Position numbers and translations under genes: made by a program. The notes below the pieces were generated by a model, which searched no databases, was not told the origin of the DNA, and saw only the letters and a program-made list of their open reading frames with translations. A stretch of DNA of 64,000 bases from Paenibacillus ihbetae (lineage in GTDB: Bacteria > Bacillota > Bacilli > Paenibacillales > Paenibacillaceae), in the NCBI RefSeq assembly GCF_002741055.1, contig NZ_CP016809.1, forward strand, positions 2,068,501-2,132,500. Reading direction: 5' to 3'. This document shows positions 1 to 8,994 of the stretch, one piece after another; position 1 is the stretch's first letter; each line of letters starts with the position of its first letter.

Positions 1-1
1 T

Positions 2-16
2 ACTACATCATGTAGT
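2..16. promoter_or_regulatory. Perfect 7+1+7 inverted repeat
   Basis: The sequence ACTACATCATGTAGT is a perfect palindrome around one central base and sits at the very edge of the window. It contains TACA and TGTA half-sites, which recall BlaI/MecI/CopY-type operators, but the three-base spacing differs from the usual two. No gene can be assigned to it because the left flank is outside the window. Confidence 0.3.
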
Positions 17-70
17 GATATGTCAAGCGAAGGGAGTATGTATTCACGGGCTTTATCGAATTTATACGTA

Positions 71-100
71 AAATTAAAGAACCGCGCGGAAGCGCGGTTC
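71..100 (-). terminator. Intrinsic terminator of the glycine-zipper gene
   Basis: A 9-bp stem (GAACCGCGC/GCGCGGTTC) with loop GGAA is followed on the minus strand by a T-rich tail (TTTAATTTT). It lies about 90 bases downstream of the minus-strand gene ending at 192. Confidence 0.7.
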
Positions 101-191
101 TTCTACAATAAGCTTAAATGATCGAGAGCACCGAATTTCTCCTTCAGGTCCTCTTATTTTACTTGTACAGATATCCTAGGTTTAACGCCTG

Positions 192-422
192 TTACTTGGA
201 TTCTTTATCGTTGTCTTCTGCGGCCTCGCCTGCTTTGTTCCCCAATGCTGCACCAGCGATACCACCCGCAATGGTGCCGATTGGACCTAGAACGGAGCCT
301 ACAACAGCACCTGCAACGCCTCCGCCAGCGGTGCCTAAAGCTTCTCCAGCGTTAACATCCATCTTGGTTGTGTCGCGGTCAGAATCAACCTTTGAATTAC
401 GATCGTTTTTGTTAGCCATCAT
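192..422 (-). CDS. Small glycine-zipper protein
   Basis: A 76-residue protein with a charged N-terminus (many K, D, R, N) followed from about residue 27 by an alternating small-residue stretch (AGGGVAGAVVGSV, GTIAGGIAGAALG). This is the GxxxG-rich glycine-zipper pattern that packs membrane helices. It ends with an acidic tail. There is no clear signal peptide. A GGAGTGAG-like ribosome binding site lies just upstream, and either of two adjacent ATG codons (422 or 419) could be used. It is a stand-alone gene with its own terminator. Similar short proteins are common in spore-forming Bacillales, but the function is not known to me. Confidence 0.75.
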   Translation of the reverse strand: MMANKNDRNSKVDSDRDTTKMDVNAGEALGTAGGGVAGAVVGSVLGPIGTIAGGIAGAALGNKAGEAAEDNDKESK

Positions 423-612
423 AGCTCACTCCCTCGAAAATGGTGACAGGAACAGCCTTTCTTGCCAGACCCGTTCCAAAGCCTATCTTGCCCTAACCGT
501 GGAGAAAGAATTCTTACAATTGTTCCTGCCCGGACTCCTCTCCACTCCAAAATAGGTTGCGTATTTTAGACGATGTTTGCGGATTATGGGATTATGTAAA
601 CGTTATCATCCC

Positions 613-621
613 TGCTACAAT
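613..621 (+). promoter_or_regulatory. Candidate extended -10 promoter of the importer operon
   Basis: TGCTACAAT fits an extended -10 (TG-N-TANAAT) about 45 bases before the ATG at 666. No good -35 hexamer is seen at the usual distance, as is often the case for extended -10 promoters. Confidence 0.35.
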
Positions 622-665
622 GAACATGCAATTACGAAATGAACTATGTTCAAGGGGGATCAACC

Positions 666-1688
666 ATGAAAAAGCTGTCGATTTTACTATTAACCTGCGT
701 GCTCATTATAGGAGCGCTAAGCGGTTGCGCCAGCGGCGAGTCTGACTCCGGTTCGTCGAATAAGCTCGTCATCTACAGCCCGAATAGCGAGGAGATCATC
801 AAAACGATCATTCCGATGTTCGAGAAGGAAACCGGGATTACGGTTGAGCTTGTCACGGCCGGTACGGGCGAAATTATTAAACGCTTACAGTCGGAAAAGC
901 AAAACCCTTACGCTGATGTGATGTTCGGCGGTTCGATGGCCGGCTTCCGTGAAAATGCCGCGCTGTGGGAGCCTTACGTCTCGCCCGAAGACAAAAATTT
1001 GATCGATGGCCACCGCAATAAAACAGGCTTCGCCACTCCTTATATCTCGGATGGCAGCGTGCTGCTGGTCAACAAAAACCTCATCGGGGACATCAAAATC
1101 GAAGGCTATGCGGATTTGCTGAACCCGCAGCTCAAAGGGAAGATCGCTTCCGCCGACCCGGCAAGCTCCAGCTCCGCTTTCGCCCAGCTAACCAATATGC
1201 TGAAGGCGATGGGCGGCGATTATGAGAGCGAACAAGGCTGGAGCTATGTAGCCCAGCTGATCGAGAACCTCGACGGCAAAATCGCCAGCGGCTCCGGCGC
1301 GGTGCACAAAAGCGTGGCAGACGGTGAATATGTCGTCGGCCTGACCTACGAGGACCCTTCCAGCACCTATGTGAAGAACGGGGCCCCGGTCGAAATCGTG
1401 TATCCGAAAGAAGGCGCGGTGTTCCTCGACGCAGGCTCGGCGATTGTCAAAGACGCTCCGCATATGGACAATGCCAAGAAGTTCATCGACTTCATTCTCT
1501 CTAAAGAAGCACAAGATGCATTCGGCACCCAATTAACGAACCGTCCGCTTCGCCAGGATACGAAGCTCGGCGACCACATGAAGCCTTATGAAGAGATCTA
1601 CATGATTGAGGAAGACACAGACTATGTAAGTGAGCATAAATCCGAAATCGTTGAGCGCTATGTCGATTTGTTCACTAGCGTTAAATAA
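666..1688 (+). CDS. ABC transporter solute-binding lipoprotein (Fe3+/phosphonate-type family)
   Basis: The start at 666 is chosen over an upstream in-frame ATG at 639 because AAGGGGGAT (652-660) precedes it at good spacing and because translation then begins with a lipoprotein signal (MKKLSILLLTCVL...) ending at the lipobox SGC. The mature part starts with a KLVIYSPNSEEI-type segment typical of family 1 extracellular binding proteins of the AfuA/FbpA/PhnS/PgtC group, about 340 residues in all. It would capture the ligand outside the membrane for the ATPase and permease encoded next. The ligand cannot be read from sequence; Fe(III), 2-aminoethylphosphonate or phosphorylated three-carbon acids are all handled by relatives. 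The gene leads a five-gene unit that ends with its own two-component system. Confidence 0.85.
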   Translation: MKKLSILLLTCVLIIGALSGCASGESDSGSSNKLVIYSPNSEEIIKTIIPMFEKETGITVELVTAGTGEIIKRLQSEKQNPYADVMFGGSMAGFRENAALWEPYVSPEDKNLIDGHRNKTGFATPYISDGSVLLVNKNLIGDIKIEGYADLLNPQLKGKIASADPASSSSAFAQLTNMLKAMGGDYESEQGWSYVAQLIENLDGKIASGSGAVHKSVADGEYVVGLTYEDPSSTYVKNGAPVEIVYPKEGAVFLDAGSAIVKDAPHMDNAKKFIDFILSKEAQDAFGTQLTNRPLRQDTKLGDHMKPYEEIYMIEEDTDYVSEHKSEIVERYVDLFTSVK

Positions 1689-1710
1689 ATTATAGAATCA
1701 GGTGACAACC

Positions 1711-2823
1711 ATGAGCGTGACCATAACCATTCAAGACTTAGTCAAAAAATACGGCGACACGACCGTCATTCCCGAGCTGTCCCTGGAGATCAAGCAGGGT
1801 GAATTCTTCACCCTGCTCGGGCCTTCGGGATGCGGCAAGACTACGCTGCTGCGCATGATCGCCGGCTTTAACAGCATTGAAGGCGGAACGATTCACTTTA
1901 ACGAGCGTGTCATTAACCAGGTGGAGCCGGGCAAGCGAAATATCGGGATGGTATTTCAAAGCTACGCGATCTTCCCCCACTTGACCGTCAAAGGAAACAT
2001 TGCGTTTGGACTGGAGAATCGGAAATTATCCAAGGCCGAGATTAACGCCAAGGTCGACGACATCTTGAAGGTCGTCCAGATCGAGCCCTACAAGGACCGC
2101 ATGCCCAAGAACCTGTCGGGCGGCCAGCAGCAGCGTGTAGCGCTAGCCAGAGCGATCGTGATCCGGCCGGATGTCCTGCTGATGGACGAGCCTCTCTCCA
2201 ACCTCGACGCCAAGCTTCGGGTCGACATGCGTAACGCGATTAAAGACATTCAAAGAGAAGTCGGAATTACCACCGTCTACGTCACGCATGATCAGGAGGA
2301 GGCCATGGCGGTATCCGACCGCATTGCGGTCATGCAATCCGGCGTCATTCAGCATCTCGGAACACCTCAGGAGATTTACCAGCGTCCTGCGAACGTATTC
2401 GTTGCGACCTTTATCGGCCGCACCAACATTCTTGCAGGAAGTATAACGAAGGCGGCAGGCGGCAGCTATGCCTTGCAGCTCGGCTCGGGCTATGCGGAAG
2501 AGCTGTCTAACATCGAGGTTCCGAAGGCCGATGCCGCAGCTAATAAGCTAAATGTCCAAATTTCGGTTAGGCCCGAAGAGTTCATCCTGACCGAGGATCA
2601 GACCGGCATGAAAGCAACGATCGTACACAGCGTTTTTCTGGGGCAGAACACCCATTATTTTGTGGACTTGGCGTCCGGTCAACGCGTAGAGATCACCCAG
2701 GAATCGAAAGCATCGCAGATCCTCGAGCCTGGTCAAGTCATCTATCTCAAGGTCAAAAAAGAGAAGATTAATGTCTATGATGCGGCAGGCGAGCTGAACT
2801 ATACAAGGGGCGCCCGGCTATGA
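1711..2823 (+). CDS. ABC transporter ATP-binding protein (FbpC/PotA type)
   Basis: A 370-residue ATPase. Walker A is GPSGCGKTT (about residue 38), the signature is LSGGQQQR, Walker B is VLLMDEP and the H-loop is YVTHDQ. The C-terminal third (ISVRPEEF onward) is a TOBE domain, as in importers for iron, polyamines and phosphonates. I choose ATG 1711, 6 bases after AGGTG; a GTG at 1702 is also in frame but overlaps that site. It powers the fused permease encoded 4 bases later. Confidence 0.9.
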   Translation: MSVTITIQDLVKKYGDTTVIPELSLEIKQGEFFTLLGPSGCGKTTLLRMIAGFNSIEGGTIHFNERVINQVEPGKRNIGMVFQSYAIFPHLTVKGNIAFGLENRKLSKAEINAKVDDILKVVQIEPYKDRMPKNLSGGQQQRVALARAIVIRPDVLLMDEPLSNLDAKLRVDMRNAIKDIQREVGITTVYVTHDQEEAMAVSDRIAVMQSGVIQHLGTPQEIYQRPANVFVATFIGRTNILAGSITKAAGGSYALQLGSGYAEELSNIEVPKADAAANKLNVQISVRPEEFILTEDQTGMKATIVHSVFLGQNTHYFVDLASGQRVEITQESKASQILEPGQVIYLKVKKEKINVYDAAGELNYTRGARL

Positions 2824-4475
2824 GAGAGACGCGCAAACGATTTGATGTCTGGACCAACATTTCGTTACTGATCTTTGTGTTCTACATCCTGTTTCTGGCC
2901 CTGCCTTTGTTTACGATGCTGTTTAAGAGTGTGTACAACGGCGCGACCGGTGATTTCTCGCTGGCTTATTTCACGAAATTTTTCAGCAAGCCCTACTATT
3001 TAAATGCCCTGTTCAACAGCGTCAAAGTCACCGTCAGCGTAACCCTGCTTGCCGCGATTATCGCTACGCCGCTGGCCTACATTATGGCAACGGTGAAGAT
3101 TAAAGGCAGCTCGGCCATTCGGGTATTGATTCTGATCTCGTCAATGTCGGCTCCCTTTATCGGAGCTTACTCCTGGATCCTGCTGCTGGGAAGAAGCGGC
3201 GTCATTACCAAATTCGTGAGCAGCACATTCGGAATCCAAATGCCGGATATCTACGGGTTTACGGGGATTTTGGTGGTCTTGACCTTGCAGATGGTCCCGC
3301 TGATCTTCATGTATGTATCGGGCGCGCTGAAGAATATGGACCAATCGCTGATGGAAGCTGCGGAAAGCATGGGCTATAAGGGCTTAAGCAAAATGCGCAA
3401 AGTGCTCCTCCCGCTCATTACCCCAACCTTGCTGGCAGGGGGCCTGCTCGTCTTCATGCGCGCGCTTGCCGACTTCGGTACGCCGATGCTGATCGGCGAG
3501 GGCTACAAGACTGTGCCCGTGCTGATTTTTAACGAGTTCATCAGCGAGGTCGGCGGCGACGACGGCTTTGCGGCAGCGATCAGTGTCATTGTCGTTCTGT
3601 TCGCCACTACGATCTTCCTGCTGCAAAAATTCGTAGCCAATCGCAAATCCTTTACGATGAGCGCACTGCATCCGATCGAAGCCAAGAAGAAGAAGGGCAT
3701 CGGCAATATCGCTGCCCATGCCGTTATCTATCTGTACACGTTAATCGCGCTGCTGCCGCAGCTCTATGTCATCTATACTTCGTTCCTGAAATCCAACGGC
3801 AGAGTGTTCGTTAAAGGGTTCTCGCTCCAAAGCTACCAGGATGCCTTCAGTAATATTGGCGGTGTCATTCTGAACACGTTCTTCCTGGCCATCGTGTCGC
3901 TGATCGTCATCATCCTGCTCGCGATTCTGATCGCCTACGTAACCGTTCGCAGAAAGAATGCGCTAACCAACACGCTGGATATCTTCACGATGTTCCCGTA
4001 TATCGTTCCCGGCTCCATTCTCGGGATCGCGCTGCTGATCACGTTCAACAATAAGCCGCTGGCCTTGAGCGGAACGGCCGTCATTATGATCATCTCCTTT
4101 GTCATCCGGCGCCTGCCGTATACGATCCGATCCAGCGCAGCCATCCTGCATCAGATTAACGACGGGATCGAGGAAGCAGCCATCAGTCTGGGAGCTTCCC
4201 AGATGAAGACATTCTTCAAGATTACGCTCCCGATGATGCTGGCCGGCGTGGTGTCCGGCGCGATCCTGAGCTGGATTACCATCATTACCGAGTTAAGCAC
4301 GTCCATCATTCTGTATACGGGCAAGACCAAGACCGTAACGGTGGCCATCTATACCGAGGTCGTCCGCGGGAACTACGGAGTGGCGGCAGCGCTGTCCACG
4401 ATTCTGACCGTCATTACGGTGGTATCCCTGCTCGTCTTCCTGAAGCTCTCCGGACAGAAGGAAGTTTCCATGTAA
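2820..4475 (+). CDS. ABC transporter permease, fused double-domain
   Basis: A 551-residue membrane protein overlapping the ATPase gene by 4 bases (ATGA), so the two are translationally coupled. It holds two consecutive permease modules, each with an EAA loop: EAAESMGYKGLSK (about residue 180) and EEAAISLGASQMKTFFK (about 450). About twelve hydrophobic segments are visible. This two-in-one design is usual for Fe(III)/AEP importers of the FbpB family. It forms the membrane channel for the binding protein encoded at 666. Confidence 0.9.
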   Translation: MRETRKRFDVWTNISLLIFVFYILFLALPLFTMLFKSVYNGATGDFSLAYFTKFFSKPYYLNALFNSVKVTVSVTLLAAIIATPLAYIMATVKIKGSSAIRVLILISSMSAPFIGAYSWILLLGRSGVITKFVSSTFGIQMPDIYGFTGILVVLTLQMVPLIFMYVSGALKNMDQSLMEAAESMGYKGLSKMRKVLLPLITPTLLAGGLLVFMRALADFGTPMLIGEGYKTVPVLIFNEFISEVGGDDGFAAAISVIVVLFATTIFLLQKFVANRKSFTMSALHPIEAKKKKGIGNIAAHAVIYLYTLIALLPQLYVIYTSFLKSNGRVFVKGFSLQSYQDAFSNIGGVILNTFFLAIVSLIVIILLAILIAYVTVRRKNALTNTLDIFTMFPYIVPGSILGIALLITFNNKPLALSGTAVIMIISFVIRRLPYTIRSSAAILHQINDGIEEAAISLGASQMKTFFKITLPMMLAGVVSGAILSWITIITELSTSIILYTGKTKTVTVAIYTEVVRGNYGVAAALSTILTVITVVSLLVFLKLSGQKEVSM

Positions 4476-4609
4476 AATCATTAGAACACAGAATACATCC
4501 AAGTCGGCACCTGCAGTCTGAAGGAGCGGCTTGGATTTATTTGGATTATCTGCGGTTGCTCCGAGTCAGTATAATAGGTTTTGACAGCAAACCGCAGGTG
4601 GAGGGCAGC

Positions 4610-6310
4610 ATGAAGCATATCACTTATCGTAACTTCAAGGAATCAACCCGTCATTTATTTCGCATCTATGCGATGATCCCGTTCTCCATCTTAATCGTAT
4701 TGTTTCTGGCGTTTACGATCGTGAATGGCAGAATGAACCTGACCCAAAAGACGACCGAAGCCGCCCAATCCATCAGCCAGACCATATCGGGCGTATACCA
4801 GCAGTATGAGGAGGAGATTCAGCGGATGGCCGCTTCTCCTACCGTAATCCATTATGTAAGCTCCCATCTGGGCAGCGAGCAGGTATATTCCGAATTTTAT
4901 GATTTCAACAATCGGCAGAAGGTCAAGAGCATTTTTCATATCGTCAATACCGACGGGGTCTTTCTGGCCAGCTCCGCCCCGCCCGACGTGCTGTATTCCA
5001 ATTTCGCCTTCGGCAACCTCATTCATCGGATCGACCAGCGGCCCGGCGACACGCTGACGGAAATGAACAGCTTCCGTTATTCGCATGACCGCGATACGAG
5101 CTATACGTTTGGCCAAGCCATCGTGAAGGACAACGAGACGATCGGCTATATCATTTATCAGCTGTACGAAGCCGATATGCAGAAGGTGATTTTCAAGCAA
5201 AATAATGAGATTGCCATGATCACCGATGAGCATAACACCATCATAGCCACGACGAGCAATGTGACCAAAGGCGGCTTGAATAAATTCAGCCCCAAGCTCG
5301 ATGGCAGTGGACACGTACTGCTGAACGAAGGCAAATACTACATGTATGCCAAGCGAATCCCCGGCACGCCGATTCAGGTCGTTACGCTGAATTCCTACAA
5401 ATCGGAGCAATATACCTACTTTACGGTATCGTTATTTGTCCTTGCTGCCGGCCTGCTGTTGTGGGTGTTGATCGAGTTTCTGGCGAATAAAATGTCGGCG
5501 CGCAACTCCGAATCGATCGATAAATTAATCCATGCCTTGGAACAGCTGCGCGAAGGTAATTTCAATGGCTATGTCGACATTCAGACCAACGACGAGTTTC
5601 AAATTCTCGGTAATGAGTATAATGTGATGCTGGATCGGTTGAAAGAGTTGATCGAGAAAAATAAAGAGCTGTCGGAGCTCCGCACGATTATCGAGGTGAA
5701 GCAGCTGCAATCGCAGTTCCATCCGCATTTTATTTTCAATGTTCTGGAAACGCTGCGCTATGCCATTAAGATTGACGCGAATCAAGCCCAGGAGATCGTG
5801 CTGATTCTATCCCGGCTGCTAAGGTACAGCATCGGGCCTGACCGCAGCGTCCAGCTGAAGAATGACATGAATTATGTGCGCGATTACCTGAAGCTGCAGC
5901 AAATCCGGTTCAACGACCGGCTGGAATATCGGGTTAACGTCGCAGAGGAAACCCTGGATGTATACGTCCCCAAGCTGCTGCTGCAGCCGATAATCGAAAA
6001 CGCTATCAAATATGGCTATGAAAATCAGAGCAAGGTGCTGATCGAAATTAACATATACACCTCCACCGGCAAGCTCCTATTGGAGGTGCGCGACAATGGA
6101 CAAGGCATGAGTGCGCAGCGGCTGCAGGAAGTGAACCACATTCTGCAGAGTCAGACGAATACGACGCAGCATATCGGGCTGTACAATGTTCATCGCCGTT
6201 TAGTGCTTCTTTATGGCGAGGAATCCGGCATCCAAATTGACAGCGCGGAAGGAAGAGGCACCTGTGTGGCACTTACGATTCCTTACGAATGGAGTGGATA
6301 TCATGTTTAA
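4610..6310 (+). CDS. Sensor histidine kinase, YesM/LytS (HPK7) type
   Basis: A 566-residue membrane kinase. The start at 4610 is preferred because GGTGGAGGG lies just before it. An N-terminal membrane segment (about 16-38) is followed by an extracellular sensor region, a second membrane segment near residues 270-295, a HAMP-like linker, and the phosphoacceptor motif QFHPHFIFN with His373. The ATP-binding domain shows IIENAIKYG and DNGQGM (about 495). It lies downstream of the importer and upstream of its regulator, which suggests that it senses the importer's ligand or loaded binding protein and controls the transporter genes. The regulator gene overlaps its end by 8 bases. Confidence 0.9.
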   Translation: MKHITYRNFKESTRHLFRIYAMIPFSILIVLFLAFTIVNGRMNLTQKTTEAAQSISQTISGVYQQYEEEIQRMAASPTVIHYVSSHLGSEQVYSEFYDFNNRQKVKSIFHIVNTDGVFLASSAPPDVLYSNFAFGNLIHRIDQRPGDTLTEMNSFRYSHDRDTSYTFGQAIVKDNETIGYIIYQLYEADMQKVIFKQNNEIAMITDEHNTIIATTSNVTKGGLNKFSPKLDGSGHVLLNEGKYYMYAKRIPGTPIQVVTLNSYKSEQYTYFTVSLFVLAAGLLLWVLIEFLANKMSARNSESIDKLIHALEQLREGNFNGYVDIQTNDEFQILGNEYNVMLDRLKELIEKNKELSELRTIIEVKQLQSQFHPHFIFNVLETLRYAIKIDANQAQEIVLILSRLLRYSIGPDRSVQLKNDMNYVRDYLKLQQIRFNDRLEYRVNVAEETLDVYVPKLLLQPIIENAIKYGYENQSKVLIEINIYTSTGKLLLEVRDNGQGMSAQRLQEVNHILQSQTNTTQHIGLYNVHRRLVLLYGEESGIQIDSAEGRGTCVALTIPYEWSGYHV

Positions 6311-7091
6311 AGTTCTGCTGGTCGAAGATGAGGATATGATTCGCAGGGGGATACGGTTCAGCATCGACTGGGTTCAATACGATTGCATCGTCATGGAGGA
6401 AGGGCTGAACGGACAGGATGGCTACGAGAAGATCTGCGAGTTGAAGCCGGATATCGTCATCACCGACATTACCATGCCGATCATGGACGGGATCTCGATG
6501 ATTCGCGAAGGCCTCAAGCAGCATACGTTCAGCAGCATCATTATCTCCGGCTATAATGAATTCCACCTTGCGAAGCAGGCACTCCAGTTAGGGGTGACTG
6601 AGTTTCTGGTGAAGCCGCTCGAGGACGAGCAGCTGGTTGAAGCCCTGGAATCGGCCAAGTCTAAAGTGGACCTGCTCCGCAAATATGAAGTGATCTCGAA
6701 GCATCCGCAGGAAAAGGAAGAGATTATTAGCAGCAAATTTTTGGAGAAGGAAACCAAAACCTCGAAGTATGTGTCCAAGATGATCGCCTATGTCCAAGAG
6801 AACTATGCCAAGAAAATCAGCATTCACGATCTCGTGGAAGAGCTAGGTTTGAGCGCCTACTACCTGAACCAGAAATTCAAGGCCGAGACAAGCTATACCT
6901 TCAATGATTTTCTCAATCGCTACCGCATTCAGAAATCGATCGATTTACTGAAGTCAGGCGATAACAAAGTATACACCATCGCTCAGGACATCGGATTTAG
7001 CGACTACAAATATTTTATCAGCATCTTCAAAAAGTACGCCCACGTCACGCCGAGCCAGTATCAGGAGTATTTCGAGAAGAAGCAATCGTAG
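6303..7091 (+). CDS. Response regulator with AraC-type DNA-binding domain
   Basis: A 262-residue protein. The receiver domain (1-120) starts MFKVLLVEDEDM and has the phosphoacceptor Asp55 in VITDITMP and the conserved Lys in VKPLED. The C-terminal 100 residues contain two helix-turn-helix motifs of the AraC family (ISIHDLVEELGLSAYYLNQ and VYTIAQDIGFSDYKYFISI). The ATG at 6303 lies inside the kinase gene's end, so the pair is coupled. It most probably regulates the upstream importer operon. Confidence 0.92.
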   Translation: MFKVLLVEDEDMIRRGIRFSIDWVQYDCIVMEEGLNGQDGYEKICELKPDIVITDITMPIMDGISMIREGLKQHTFSSIIISGYNEFHLAKQALQLGVTEFLVKPLEDEQLVEALESAKSKVDLLRKYEVISKHPQEKEEIISSKFLEKETKTSKYVSKMIAYVQENYAKKISIHDLVEELGLSAYYLNQKFKAETSYTFNDFLNRYRIQKSIDLLKSGDNKVYTIAQDIGFSDYKYFISIFKKYAHVTPSQYQEYFEKKQS

Positions 7092-7140
7092 GATGAGAGA
7101 ATGCCTTGTGGCGCGGCGGGTGGTTCCCGGGATAATCGAA

Positions 7141-7998
7141 TTACATTTTTCTCAATACCATCCACCATCGGTTATCATACGAATCGATTTCAATCTCTTC
7201 CATACCTAGGTTTGCTTCGCTAATCCAGCTTCTAGCCAGCTCTATATAGCTGCTGTGAAATTCGGAGGAATAACCTATTTCGTCATATCCGGCATACGTA
7301 ATGTTATCAAAGATCATGTACCCTCCGCTCTTTAACTGCTTATGGCTTGTGTCCATGATTTGGATAAACGCATCGTATGCTGCATCCTTCAACATGCCTT
7401 TTCGGTGATAATCCATGACAGCTTGCAGCATTAAAGGTTCGATCGTCCACCAATCTTGATTTACCGTATCAATGCCCTCACGGTCGGCGATAATGGTCTG
7501 GATGATATCGTTAATTGCGTGATGGAAAGCGACAACGTCAAAGGAGGACTCCGGATAATATAAACCGATATTTGCGGCATCGTCCTCAATCACCTGTACG
7601 TTGATTGCCATTCCTTGCGTTTTGTCCTGAAAGCTTCGGGTCAGCTCCCTGTTAAGATTGGCAGTCACATAGGTGCCCATGTTGTTGGAATAAGCGTCTA
7701 AAGCCTTTGGAATGTAAACAATATCACCTGAACCAACCTCCAAAAGGCTTAAAGCACGGGGGAGATTCAGCTCCATGAAGAGATTGTGCCAAGATGCTGA
7801 ATAATACAATTGAAGATACTCGAATACCCTCGGCTTCGATATATCGATCGGTACTGCTAAGGTGTCTTTCAATTTATTTTCCAATTGGACCGCGTTCATC
7901 CGTTCTAATTCAGAAATCATGTCCCGCGAAAAGTCACGTTTTAGAATATCATCAAACGCGCCGGCACTTAGTTTCTCCGCTAGTGTCTGCATGTTCAT
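7141..7998 (-). CDS. Class I SAM-dependent methyltransferase-like protein
   Basis: A 285-residue protein with a Rossmann-type SAM-binding signature (SLLEVGSGD, about residue 85) and a later hydrophobic strand, SSFDVVAFHHAIND, typical of motif IV. The region KSGGYMIFDNITY fits the strand after motif IV. The substrate is not evident; the N-terminal 80 residues are unlike common families. It is encoded alone, opposite in direction to the two-component genes that end 50 bases away. Confidence 0.7.
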   Translation of the reverse strand: MNMQTLAEKLSAGAFDDILKRDFSRDMISELERMNAVQLENKLKDTLAVPIDISKPRVFEYLQLYYSASWHNLFMELNLPRALSLLEVGSGDIVYIPKALDAYSNNMGTYVTANLNRELTRSFQDKTQGMAINVQVIEDDAANIGLYYPESSFDVVAFHHAINDIIQTIIADREGIDTVNQDWWTIEPLMLQAVMDYHRKGMLKDAAYDAFIQIMDTSHKQLKSGGYMIFDNITYAGYDEIGYSSEFHSSYIELARSWISEANLGMEEIEIDSYDNRWWMVLRKM

Positions 7999-8169
7999 CA
8001 GTATCCCTCTCTTCCCTTTAGAGTTTCTAGAGTTATTCGATTATATGGGGGTTATTCCTCTATAAATGATTAAAGAATCTCCTTCTGCGTCGCAGGATGA
8101 TGGCTTTGATGAGGGAAAGGAAAGAAAAGACGACGCCTTTATTATCCTTTTTTCACGGATTTAACGTGC

Positions 8170-8215
8170 AAAAGGCTCATTTCTAACTCATGTTCAAGTT
8201 AGAATGAGCCTTTTT
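8170..8215 (-). terminator. Intrinsic terminator downstream of the tetR-type gene
   Basis: A 19-bp nearly perfect inverted repeat (AAAGGCTCATT.../...AATGAGCCTTT) separates the methyltransferase gene from the TetR gene. It has T-tracts on both strands and so may work in both directions. Confidence 0.75.
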
Positions 8216-8218
8216 AGG

Positions 8219-8812
8219 TTAGTTTTCCCGTCCAGCCGCCCCGTAGAAAAACAATTCCATCCATTGATCCATGCTCCAGGTCATCCGCTCTTGATTCGCT
8301 GATTCCCAATGCCGACGCAGTTCATTCTGGAACATCGTGAAGTAACGCACCAGCATCTCTTCTGATCGTTCCTCCCGAATATATCCCTCCTGCTTGCCGA
8401 GCGCGATAAACCTTTTGAAAAAGCCGACGATTTTCTCCTCGCTGTAGCGGTCCATTGTATCCATCAGCCCACTTAATTCGGAGGACGGGACTTTCGGAAA
8501 TTCCTCGCCTAAAATGTTCAGATTACGCGCCTCCAGCAGCATGATTTCCTTCGTCTTCTCGGGAAAAGTCCGCCCCGAATCCAGAATAGCCTCATACTGC
8601 ACCATCTGCTTGTCCATCCAATGGATCAAGGAATCGGCATAAAGCTGCTCCTTCGTACCGAAGTAATTATAGATCGTTGCCGGAGAGACCTTTGCTTTCT
8701 GCGCGATTTCATTAACGTTGACCTTCTGAAAGCCGTGTTTGAAAAATAATTCAATCGCTGCCTCGAAAATCTGCTCCATTTTCTTCTGCTTCCGTCGTTC
8801 GTAGCCGTTCAT
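8219..8812 (-). CDS. TetR/AcrR family transcriptional repressor
   Basis: A 197-residue protein whose first 50 residues form the TetR helix-turn-helix (IFEAAIELFFKHGFQKVNVNEIA, then ATIYNYFGTKEQLYADS). The rest is an all-helical ligand domain with no recognisable family. It is divergent from the membrane-protein gene at 8995; the 180-base gap holds two copies of a palindromic motif that would suit TetR binding. It probably represses itself and that neighbour. Confidence 0.9.
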   Translation of the reverse strand: MNGYERRKQKKMEQIFEAAIELFFKHGFQKVNVNEIAQKAKVSPATIYNYFGTKEQLYADSLIHWMDKQMVQYEAILDSGRTFPEKTKEIMLLEARNLNILGEEFPKVPSSELSGLMDTMDRYSEEKIVGFFKRFIALGKQEGYIREERSEEMLVRYFTMFQNELRRHWESANQERMTWSMDQWMELFFYGAAGREN

Positions 8813-8843
8813 CAGCCTTCACCTCATATGTAGTGTAACCAAA

Positions 8844-8873
8844 GTTTTAGACCGAAACAATAAAAATACTACA
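8844..8873. promoter_or_regulatory. Operator-like repeat, copy 1
   Basis: The 15-bp imperfect palindrome GTTTTAGACCGAAAC followed by TACTACA. A second copy lies at 8911-8940; 23 of 30 positions agree. Location between tetR and the divergent gene suggests TetR operators. Confidence 0.5.
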
Positions 8874-8910
8874 AAACATATTGAAGCATCGGATTCGTGT
8901 CGATATAATT

Positions 8911-8940
8911 GTTTTAGAGTGAAACATCGAATTTACTACA
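8911..8940. promoter_or_regulatory. Operator-like repeat, copy 2
   Basis: GTTTTAGAGTGAAAC followed by TTTACTACA; same palindrome (GTTT...AAAC arms) and same ACTACA tail as copy 1, 67 bases downstream of it and 55 bases before the membrane-protein start codon. Confidence 0.5.
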
Positions 8941-8994
8941 TAATTTTTAAAATAAGTGTATGGGTTGTTCCAATTATGATGGGAGTGAAGCGAA

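Noticed and set aside
38..120. A 27-codon open frame starting after GAAGGGAG
   Set aside because: It runs through the terminator hairpin, the start is too close to the purine-rich site and the peptide resembles nothing.
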